A stretch of DNA of 38,270 nt from Candidatus Saccharimonadia bacterium. Its GTDB lineage: Bacteria; Patescibacteriota; Saccharimonadia; UBA4664. The notes under the pieces are model-generated. The model saw nothing but the letters and a program-made list of their open reading frames with translations. It did no database searches and had not been told where the DNA came from. Both the position numbers and the translations under genes were made by a program. Location: assembly GCA_035544015.1 (NCBI GenBank), contig DATKIP010000095.1:1-38270 (forward strand), written 5' to 3'. Shown here in pieces: positions 32,169-38,270 of the stretch (the stretch's first letter is position 1; every line of letters begins with the position of its first letter).

Positions 32169-34135
32169 TTTGCATCATCTCCAATAAGCCGAACCGTGAT
32201 TATCTTCTCAAGGCTAGCCGCAGCAACGGTGGACTTTAGCTCGCTAATAGTTTCTTGATTGGTAAGAACCTCTAATTTATCCAGGCCCCCGCAATCGGCT
32301 CTTATGTCATCCGTGTGTTCCGCCGGGTTGGCAGTAAAATTAAAAACCCGACGAGCCGTATCGAAGCAGGTACTGGACGGCTTATTGGTTTTAAGAGCCA
32401 TGGTAGCAAAGTCCGATTCAGCGGCTTTGCCGGGAATAAAATAGATCGTATAGGATGGCTGGTTGTAGGTTGTGGCGAGCGTTGCCTGGAGCCCAGCATA
32501 AACCGACTGCTGAGTTTGCGGGGATATATCTCGATGACCGCTGAGATAGCGTATGGTGGCACCGACGGCAATTTGCGGGAGAAGCAAGAGCGAGAAAAAC
32601 ACGCCAGTAACAATCATTGTGGAATACATATAATCGTTTGATATGCGCTCGATCGTCCAGATGAAGCCAGCAATCGCAATGGGAACCGCTAGAACTACTA
32701 CTGCCGTCATGACCTTGAAGTAGTAGTAGGCCAGCTGCCCCGTGAAGTGGAGCTGTATGCCGTAAAACACGCTCGCCAGTGCCAGTAAACAGGCCATTAT
32801 TATCAGATTGGAATTTAAGGCAAACCGAGCCTCGCGCACTATTCTTGCCAGACACAGGGCAACCCCAATTGCGATGAGGAGGTACACAAAGTTGGTATAT
32901 GTCGGCGTCCCCCCCGGAAGCACAATTGCGTGCAAGAAACTCACCGAAGTTTTATCTGCTGCTATGACGTAATACTGCACCAGCAGGGCTCCGCCCAACA
33001 AAATATAAAGGGGCAGATACGCAAATATGCTACCGCTAATGCGACGGAGTACTTGGCTAAGCCTCGAACCTTTTATGTACAAGGCGACGACAACGGCGCC
33101 CGCAAGCAGTACGGCAGGCAAAAGCAATAGCCAGGTTAGCGAGCCGCTTATTACCAAAATTGCTGCCATGGGCAGGGTTTTTTCTAGAGCCGGTAAGTCA
33201 CCCGGCTGTTTGAGCTGAAGAGCTACGAGCATTAACAGGAGGAGAGATGTGAGTTGCGGAAAGAAACTATAAAAGCCAGAGCCAAACATGTCTACCAAAA
33301 ATGCAATAACCGTAATGAGCGAAAGTATCGCTAGTAGCACCGCGCGAATCAGCGGCGCTTTAGGGCCGCGTTCGTGTTTGCCCGCGAACACAAAAGCCGA
33401 TCGAACAAACACATACACCAAGACAAAGAACCAGAAAAACTTCGTCACAACATAGGCCATTACGGTGTCTAGCCCGGGCTCAATGCCCGGGTTTACGGCC
33501 TTTACGAGGATGGCATTGGCGGAGTGCCAGCCGGAAGGATATGTGGCCGAGCTTCGAAACGTAGTAGAAATGTTGGTATGAAACAAGATCCCCCGGTCGA
33601 ACTGTACGCGATCGTTTAGTAGCTGAATGTGAGCCAGGTCGTCAACATTGCCGTTGATTGAGTTGAGTATGCTGGCCGGGTTCATCGTTTTGGTTGTTAT
33701 TAATGGCAGAATGGCAATGCAGGTAATAATGAGCGTAGCGATCATTATTGCTACGAGGTCAGCCGCAGGCGCAAAGCGTACCTTCGTTTTTGCGGAGGGG
33801 GTAGTCATTCGCTTGAGCGAACGCGTCGTTAGCGCATTCAGAACGAGCAGAAACAACACACAGGCGGGGGCCGCCGCCAATAAGGGGAAATTATGATTAA
33901 ACACCCAAGCCATGAGAGCAATGCACTGTAGCAAAAGAGCGTAGAAAAACGGCGTAATCAGTATTATGAAAACGGCGCTGTCAAAAATATCCCGCGACAA
34001 ACACCGACTAATAAGTTGGTATGTTAGATACAGCGAGACCACAATGGCTGCCAGCGTAAAATTACCCAACAGACCGGCCGCCAGGTAGACCAGCCCTAGG
34101 ACAACATATGGGCGCAGGACGGCTAATCGCATCAT
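32165..34135 (-). CDS. Polytopic membrane protein, GT-C-like (DUF6541-type)
   Basis: The 656-aa product has around 14 hydrophobic segments. The first large external loop holds NVDDLAHIQLLNDRVQF, an Asp-Asp pair in the GT-C position, followed by SSATYPSGWHSANAIL, a pattern I associate with DUF6541-like envelope proteins. The C-terminal ~110 residues are soluble. The likely role is transfer of a sugar from a polyprenyl-phosphate donor on the outer face of the membrane. It starts 3 nt after the SMR-type gene and overlaps the next by 4 nt, so the three membrane proteins form one operon. Confidence 0.7.
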   Translation of the reverse strand: MMRLAVLRPYVVLGLVYLAAGLLGNFTLAAIVVSLYLTYQLISRCLSRDIFDSAVFIILITPFFYALLLQCIALMAWVFNHNFPLLAAAPACVLFLLVLNALTTRSLKRMTTPSAKTKVRFAPAADLVAIMIATLIITCIAILPLITTKTMNPASILNSINGNVDDLAHIQLLNDRVQFDRGILFHTNISTTFRSSATYPSGWHSANAILVKAVNPGIEPGLDTVMAYVVTKFFWFFVLVYVFVRSAFVFAGKHERGPKAPLIRAVLLAILSLITVIAFLVDMFGSGFYSFFPQLTSLLLLMLVALQLKQPGDLPALEKTLPMAAILVISGSLTWLLLLPAVLLAGAVVVALYIKGSRLSQVLRRISGSIFAYLPLYILLGGALLVQYYVIAADKTSVSFLHAIVLPGGTPTYTNFVYLLIAIGVALCLARIVREARFALNSNLIIMACLLALASVFYGIQLHFTGQLAYYYFKVMTAVVVLAVPIAIAGFIWTIERISNDYMYSTMIVTGVFFSLLLLPQIAVGATIRYLSGHRDISPQTQQSVYAGLQATLATTYNQPSYTIYFIPGKAAESDFATMALKTNKPSSTCFDTARRVFNFTANPAEHTDDIRADCGGLDKLEVLTNQETISELKSTVAAASLEKIITVRLIGDDAK

Positions 34136-34138
34136 GAA

Positions 34139-34492
34139 CTATTTCTTTACATTCAAGATAATAACGCCCATCAGTATAAGCCCAATGGCCAGAATCTTGG
34201 TGGCCGAGAACGCCTCCTTGAGCACCACAAATGAGGCAAAGAAAATTACCACATAAACCAAACCCGTAGCCAGCGGAATGATATACCCGAGGTCGTTTTT
34301 GGAGATTAAGTATAGATAAAGCACGAAGCTAACGGCATACAACGCCAGCCCACTCAAACTGTAAATATTAAAGTGAAATTGCAGTTTATTCTCAGCCAGG
34401 CTAATGGGCAGACCGCCCGTAGTCCCCAACTTCAAAACTACGAGGCCAAGTGACGTCGATAGGACATAGAGAACTAAGATTAAAGTCGACAT
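34139..34492 (-). CDS. SMR/EamA-type four-helix membrane protein (possible lipid-sugar flippase subunit)
   Basis: The 117-aa protein has four hydrophobic helices and the ending typical of small multidrug resistance or ArnE/ArnF-like proteins: NDLGYIIPLATGLVYVVIFFASFVVLKEAFSATKILAIGLILMGVIIL. The segment before helix two is longer than in EmrE, and the conserved EmrE glutamate in helix one is not obvious. This argues against a drug-efflux role and for an ArnE/F-like undecaprenyl-phosphate-sugar flippase. The setting immediately before two GT-C-like genes supports that reading, since GT-C enzymes need flipped lipid-sugar donors. A -10 box lies 6 nt upstream of the ATG. Confidence 0.72.
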   Translation of the reverse strand: MSTLILVLYVLSTSLGLVVLKLGTTGGLPISLAENKLQFHFNIYSLSGLALYAVSFVLYLYLISKNDLGYIIPLATGLVYVVIFFASFVVLKEAFSATKILAIGLILMGVIILNVKK

Positions 34493-34498
34493 ACAAGT

Positions 34499-34504
34499 AT
34501 TGTA
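34499..34504 (-). promoter_or_regulatory. Candidate -10 box of the SMR/GT-C operon (leaderless)
   Basis: TACAAT on the minus strand ends 6 nt before the ATG at 34492, the same hexamer and spacing as at recF. It splits the minus-strand run into gmd-colD-fcl and SMR-GT-C units. Confidence 0.5.
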
Positions 34505-34508
34505 CCTT

Positions 34509-35441
34509 TTATTGGCCGGAGAGGTACCATTCGTAGGTACGCTTTAGCCCATCCTTGAGCTCTATGCTGTGCTTCCAGCCCGCTTCGTGGAGCTTCGATA
34601 CATCGAGCAGCTTCTTGGGCATGCCATCGGGCTTGGTGGCGTCAAACACCAGCTCGCCTTCGTATCCCACCAGCTCCTTAACTAATATCGCCAGTTCTTT
34701 AATCGAAACGTCTTCGCCGGTACCGATGTTCAGGAACTGCTTCTGGTCGTAGCTCTCCAACAGCCACATAATGGCGTCCGCAAGGTCGTCGACGTGCAGG
34801 AACTCCCGACGGCTCACGCCCGTCCCCCAGATTACCACTTCCGGAGCGTTGCTCACCTTGGCCTCGTGCATCCGCCGCAATAGCGAAGGGATAACATGCG
34901 AGGTCTCCGGATCAAAGTTATCATTCTCGCCATACACGTTTGTCGGCATGCAAGATATAAAGTTCATATGATGTTCATCATAAATGAACTCGCACAGCTT
35001 CATTCCGGCAATCTTCGCATATGCATAAGCCTCATTCGTGGGCTCGGGCCGCCCAGTCATGAAGTATTCCTCTTTCATCGGCTGTGGCGATTCGCGTGGG
35101 TAAATACACGAGCTCCCGAGGAAGACAAATTTTTTCACGCCCGCCTCTTTGGCCGACCATATCAAATTGTTCTGGATTTGCAGATTCTCGTACAGGAACT
35201 CGGTCGGGTAGGTCATATTAGCCTTGATGCCCCCCACCTTGGCCGCGCAATCAATCACGTAGTCGAGCCGCTCGTCTGCAAAAAACTTACCAACCGCCGC
35301 CGAGTCCATTAAGTCTAGTTTAGCCCGGGTCCGGACGATAATATTGGTGTAGCCGGCTGCTTCAAGCCTCCGCTTGGCCGCGGCACCCACAAGTCCGCCG
35401 TGTCCTGCGATGTAGAGCCTAGCCGTCTTGTCGATTGGCAT
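34509..35441 (-). CDS. fcl: GDP-L-fucose synthase family epimerase-reductase (Fcl or ColC)
   Basis: The 310-aa protein is an extended SDR enzyme with NAD(P)-binding GHGGLVG (13-19) and the catalytic residues of GDP-fucose synthase: Ser111 and Cys112 in GSSCIYP, Tyr139-x3-Lys143 in AYAYAKIAG, and His182 in SHVIPSLLRR. In Fcl these epimerise C3 and C5 of GDP-4-keto-6-deoxymannose and reduce C4. ColC, a homologue, epimerises C5 only and reduces GDP-4-keto-3,6-dideoxymannose. The neighbouring ColD-like gene makes the second role likely, but sequence alone cannot separate them. It starts 5 nt after the colD-like stop in a gmd-colD-fcl operon. Confidence 0.9.
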   Translation of the reverse strand: MPIDKTARLYIAGHGGLVGAAAKRRLEAAGYTNIIVRTRAKLDLMDSAAVGKFFADERLDYVIDCAAKVGGIKANMTYPTEFLYENLQIQNNLIWSAKEAGVKKFVFLGSSCIYPRESPQPMKEEYFMTGRPEPTNEAYAYAKIAGMKLCEFIYDEHHMNFISCMPTNVYGENDNFDPETSHVIPSLLRRMHEAKVSNAPEVVIWGTGVSRREFLHVDDLADAIMWLLESYDQKQFLNIGTGEDVSIKELAILVKELVGYEGELVFDATKPDGMPKKLLDVSKLHEAGWKHSIELKDGLKRTYEWYLSGQ

Positions 35442-35446
35442 GGCGA

Positions 35447-36610
35447 TTATTTCCCCAGTAACCCGCAGAGAATATCGAGCTCCGCGTCGGTCATTTCCGG
35501 ATTGTTGCCGAAGTAAAACCCGTTCGCGTGCACCAGGTCAGAATTTGGCCGCGGGGATACATCCTGGACATACTTTTTGTAAAATGGCTGCTTGGTCATA
35601 TTTCCGGCAATCACCGGCCGGATCTCTACTTCAGCGGCGGTGAATTTATCTCGATACTGCTGGGCTAGCTCGGGTGTTTTGCAAATGATTGGCATCGAAA
35701 AATTCGACACTATCTCCATGTGGGATAAATCATAGTGGTGGAAGTCGTCATTCTGGTTCATGGCGTCGCAGAATCGATCAAAGTTACCCACACGCTTAGA
35801 CACAATTTCGTCCCAAAACTTGACCTGGATGTTGCCGATGAACCCGTTAATTTCGGTTGGCCGGAAATTAGAGGCGAGGTCGTAAAAAGTGTACTTCGCG
35901 TAGAAAGCGTCGACTCCGGCCTCTGTCCGCAGCTTCTCCTGTTTTTGGGGGGTGAGATTACGGTCCCAACCGTGCGCTCGCGCCATCACGAGCTGATCGT
36001 GCAGCTCATCGTCGTCGGTGCAGATCATGCCGCCCTCAATCGTGGACATATGGTGGCCCACGAAGAATGAGAACGTCGAAGCCATACCAAAGTTACCCAG
36101 CAGCTTGCCGCCGGCTCGGGAGCCCAAGGACTCGCAATTGTCCTCAATGAGTGTGATGCCCTTCTCGGCGCAAAGCTCAGCCAGGCGCGGCAGGTCGTCG
36201 CAAAATCCCAGGACATTGGTGAGGAAGAGCGCTTTCAGGCCTTCTGCCTTTTCCTCAAGGTGATGGGGCGAGACATTGAGCGTCTCGAGTCGGCAGTCAA
36301 TAGCTACGGGCTCAAGCCCCAGCTGGATCAACGGCATCACATTAGTGGGCCAGGTGAGGGCCGAAAAGCCCACCTTGTCGCCGCGCTTGAGTTTACCCAG
36401 ATTCATCATAGCCTGAATCAAAAGCAGGTTGGCGACGCTCCCGTTACCCACGTATACGGCGAACTTCCGCTCCTGTTTGGCGGCAAACGCCTGCTCAAAG
36501 CTTGCGCACTGCTTATTCATGCTCAGCATGGACTCGTTCAAGATAAAATCAGCCAACGCCCGTTTGGTCTGGGCCTCATGGTGAAAGCTGGATTTGATCA
36601 GTTTGATCAT
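35447..36610 (-). CDS. DegT/DnrJ/EryC1/StrS-family PLP enzyme, ColD-like 3-dehydratase candidate
   Basis: The 387-aa protein has the aspartate-aminotransferase-type fold of sugar aminotransferases, with the cofactor aspartate in [11 protein letters not shown] (Asp157). Where aminotransferases have the Schiff-base lysine, it reads [16 protein letters not shown] with His186-His187. Replacement of that Lys by His is the hallmark of PLP-dependent 3-dehydratases such as ColD (GDP-4-keto-6-deoxymannose 3-dehydratase) and RfbH. Together with gmd upstream and an Fcl/ColC homologue downstream this gives the complete dedicated path to GDP-L-colitose. It overlaps the gmd stop by 4 nt (ATGA). The alternative, a transaminase making perosamine, is unlikely without the lysine. 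Confidence 0.85.
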   Translation of the reverse strand: MIKLIKSSFHHEAQTKRALADFILNESMLSMNKQCASFEQAFAAKQERKFAVYVGNGSVANLLLIQAMMNLGKLKRGDKVGFSALTWPTNVMPLIQLGLEPVAIDCRLETLNVSPHHLEEKAEGLKALFLTNVLGFCDDLPRLAELCAEKGITLIEDNCESLGSRAGGKLLGNFGMASTFSFFVGHHMSTIEGGMICTDDDELHDQLVMARAHGWDRNLTPQKQEKLRTEAGVDAFYAKYTFYDLASNFRPTEINGFIGNIQVKFWDEIVSKRVGNFDRFCDAMNQNDDFHHYDLSHMEIVSNFSMPIICKTPELAQQYRDKFTAAEVEIRPVIAGNMTKQPFYKKYVQDVSPRPNSDLVHANGFYFGNNPEMTDAELDILCGLLGK

Positions 36611-37659
36611 TTCGCCAACCCAGCTAACTGGGTCTCGACCGTAAGGTCAGCCGTAACCATGAGCTCAACGAGCTCCTTGAATTTGACTGTGGGTTCCCAG
36701 CCCATCTGCTTCTTGGCTTTCGAGTAGTCACCAATCAGCAGCTCCACCTCGGCCGGCCGAAAGTAGGCCGGGTCGATTCGGATTATCGTCTTGCCCGTCT
36801 TCTCGTCGACCCCAGTCTCGTCGAGGCCCTTATCTCGCCACACGAGGTCAAACCCGAGCTGAGCGGCGGCTACTTCTATAAATTCTCGCACGCTGTGGGT
36901 CTCATTGGTGGCCAGCACGTAGTCATCGGGCTCGTCCTGCTGGAGCATCATCCACATGCCCTCCACATAGTCCTTGGCGTAGCCCCAGTCCCGCTTGGCA
37001 TCCAAGTGACCCATGTAGAGCGTAGTATCAATGCCCAGCTTAATGCGCGCCAAACCCCGGGTAATCTTACGAGTGACAAACGTCTCACCGCGACGCGGGC
37101 TTTCATGGTTAAACAAAATCCCGTTGCAGGCGTACAGCCCGTAGCTCTCTCGGTAATTTTTTGTTATCCAGTATCCGTACACCTTGGCTACGCCGTAGGG
37201 CGAGCGCGGGTAAAATGGCGTCTGCTCGGTCTGCGGAACCTCAACGACCTTGCCGAACATCTCCGAAGAGGATGCCTGGTAGAATTTGGTCTTAGACCCA
37301 TTCTCTCGGATGGCATCAAGGATGCGCAACGTCCCAAGGCCAGTCACATCGCCGGTGTATTCGGGTATATCAAAACTCACACGCACATGGCTTTGGGCGG
37401 CTAAATGGTATACCTCGTCGGGCTTCACTTGTTCGATGATCCGCGACATATTACTGGCATCAGCGACGTCCCCAAAGTGAAGGGTTAAGCGCTTGTGACT
37501 CTCGTGAGGATCTTGGAAAATATGATCGATCCGGCCGGTATTGAAGGTCGATGCCCGCCGCTTCACGCCGTGGACCTGGTAGCCCTTCTCCAGCAATAAT
37601 TCCGCTAAATATGATCCATCCTGGCCAGTAATGCCGGTAATTAATGCGATTTTACTCAT
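36607..37659 (-). CDS. gmd: GDP-mannose 4,6-dehydratase
   Basis: I start at ATG 37659 ([18 protein letters not shown]), preceded by GAGGATG, giving 350 aa. The in-frame extension to 37884 is unrelated. The extended SDR protein has the cofactor loop GITGQDG (9-15), the catalytic SSSE block (Ser131/Ser132, Glu133) and Tyr155-x3-Lys159 in [16 protein letters not shown] and [18 protein letters not shown] are Gmd signatures. It converts GDP-mannose to GDP-4-keto-6-deoxymannose, the precursor of fucose, rhamnose, perosamine and colitose. The operon head has an A/T-rich leader. TATACT at 37727-37732 on the minus strand is a possible -10. Confidence 0.96.
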   Translation of the reverse strand: MSKIALITGITGQDGSYLAELLLEKGYQVHGVKRRASTFNTGRIDHIFQDPHESHKRLTLHFGDVADASNMSRIIEQVKPDEVYHLAAQSHVRVSFDIPEYTGDVTGLGTLRILDAIRENGSKTKFYQASSSEMFGKVVEVPQTEQTPFYPRSPYGVAKVYGYWITKNYRESYGLYACNGILFNHESPRRGETFVTRKITRGLARIKLGIDTTLYMGHLDAKRDWGYAKDYVEGMWMMLQQDEPDDYVLATNETHSVREFIEVAAAQLGFDLVWRDKGLDETGVDEKTGKTIIRIDPAYFRPAEVELLIGDYSKAKKQMGWEPTVKFKELVELMVTADLTVETQLAGLAK

Positions 37660-38155
37660 GCGCAATCCATCCTCTGTATGATTATCGAGAAACGTACCCT
37701 TATAGATTAAACCATGCGCCGGGCTAAGTATAATAAATAGGAGCTCCCCGCGCCGCATTGGCCATCGCCAGGCGCCGGTCGGCTCCCATGGTTTGGTCGC
37801 TCGTGACTTCGACCCGGGCCCCGGAAGGCGTATTGCATCCACGAAGGTATCTGACGAACCTCCGTCGCCACCTCGACGGCACATCCGGAGGCGACGAGCG
37901 CCGTGATGGTTCCAAGCGCCAGCCTCTCGCGCAGGCGGTCTTGCGGGAGTGCCGCGGTAGTACGTTCATGTCGCAACTCAGGCATCGGAATCTACCCCAT
38001 CGTTGATTGATGGCGTCGACTACTTTTTTCCCGTAATATTTCAAAGTATGAATGGACGCATGACCGGTGGAGCCGGGCCCAAAAGTAATCTCGCCCATAC
38101 GACGGTGGATAATAGCGGCATTATTCCCTGCTATAGCCCTCTCAAAACAAAACCG
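37660..38155. other. 496-nt region without a secure gene upstream of gmd
   Basis: The gmd-proximal 90 nt are AT-rich with promoter-like hexamers. A GC-rich block (about 37741-37975) has protein-like stretches on the minus strand in two frames. An isolated GGTGGATAA at 38104-38112 equals a DnaA-box-like nonamer in oriC. An imperfect 7-bp hairpin lies at 38107-38127. No RNA gene was recognised. Confidence 0.5.
37724..38098 (-). pseudogene. Possible frameshifted small gene
   Basis: On the minus strand one frame starts at 38098 (MGEITFGPGSTGHASIH, then KYYGKKVVDAINQRWG) and turns Arg/Cys-rich. A second frame then reads well ([32 protein letters not shown]). The first frame reads well again at the end ([20 protein letters not shown]). 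Two single-base shifts, one near 38000 and one in the GC run near 37810, would join these into about 125 aa. I do not recognise the product. It may be a decayed gene, sequencing error or chance. Confidence 0.3.
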
Positions 38156-38270
38156 TCATAAACCATATTTAAACAGCCTTCCGGCAATATAGCCGGTAAA
38201 GGCCTTTTTTGTGTCTTCAAAGGTAGAACGCTGAATATTGGCTACAGCTTGCTTGGTGGTGTTCCAAACA
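38156..38270 (-). CDS. C-terminal end of a minus-strand protein (3' end only in window)
   Basis: From the right edge the minus strand is open for 37 codons to a TGA at 38156-38158. The residues are mixed and protein-like: VWNTTKQAVANIQRSTF, then EDTKKAFTGYIAGRLFKYGL. The stretch is too short for family assignment. It points the same way as gmd and could be another envelope gene. The chance of an open stretch this short arising at random is appreciable. Confidence 0.45.
   Translation of the reverse strand, partial: VWNTTKQAVANIQRSTFEDTKKAFTGYIAGRLFKYGL

Noticed and set aside
36607-37884. Longer gmd product starting at 37884
   Set aside because: The extra 75 residues are Arg/Pro/Gly-rich and unlike any Gmd. 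The ATG at 37659 has a Shine-Dalgarno sequence and gives the exact family N terminus.
38175-38210. Terminator-like hairpin CCGGC...GCCGG followed by six T on the plus strand
   Set aside because: No plus-strand gene leads into it, and it lies inside the probable minus-strand coding end at 38156-38270. The T run does not directly follow the stem.
1-38270. CRISPR arrays, tRNA or rRNA genes
   Set aside because: No regularly spaced direct repeats were seen, and no TTCGANTC-type tRNA arms in a cloverleaf or rRNA signature blocks were recognised by eye.

Overview
The window looks like a chromosomal origin region of a Candidate Phyla Radiation (Patescibacteria) bacterium, most likely Candidatus Saccharibacteria. 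The inference rests on three things: a compact dnaA-dnaN-recF / rpmH-rnpA-yidC-jag neighbourhood, an adjacent PrgI/VirB4 Gram-positive-style type IV secretion module with its own wall hydrolase, and a large envelope-glycan locus. UGA is used as a stop in many ATGA overlaps, so the standard bacterial code applies. Genes are packed tightly: most same-strand neighbours overlap by 1-17 nt, and all five convergent pairs overlap by exactly 4 nt.

Layout. 2-11188 (+): a type IV secretion / cell-surface operon. It holds an Ala-rich partial protein, PrgI, a TraC-like protein, the VirB4 ATPase, a 1123-aa membrane protein ending in an M15-like peptidase motif, a two-domain peptidoglycan hydrolase and two membrane-anchored lipid- or wall-facing proteins, one with a PEGA domain. 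11185-15786 (-): DUF721/DciA-like, recF, dnaN and dnaA, with a small PadR regulator inserted on +. 14081-14373 and 15787-15990 carry DnaA-box-like sites on both sides of dnaA, suggesting a bipartite oriC. 15994-16236 holds two inverted copies of a 109-nt stem-loop whose stems differ in sequence but both still pair. I regard this as the most interesting unexplained element. 16283-18051 (+): rpmH, rnpA, yidC and jag/khpB.

18048-37659 is a surface-polysaccharide locus. It contains several GT2/GT4 glycosyltransferases, a Wzm/Wzt ABC glycan exporter, two GT-C-like polytopic proteins, an SMR-type small membrane protein, and gmd plus a DegT-fold enzyme with His in place of the PLP lysine plus an Fcl/ColC-like epimerase-reductase. 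The last three together fit GDP-L-colitose synthesis (gmd -> colD-like -> colC/fcl-like). Inside this locus a three-gene cassette (24899-27625) encodes a secreted Ig-like protein, a secreted muramidase-like protein and a cohesin-like protein. The last two end in the same 139-aa DUF5648-type triple repeat.

37660-38155 has no secure gene: it contains pieces of a possibly frameshifted reading frame. The right edge cuts into the 3' end of another minus-strand gene.

How the parts may work together (inference): the T4SS module and its hydrolases cross or remodel the wall, while the right half builds, decorates and exports a deoxysugar-containing glycan. Several transcripts appear leaderless, with a -10 hexamer only 6-10 nt before the start codon. 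I found no tRNA, rRNA, CRISPR array or insertion sequence, and no convincing intrinsic terminator.
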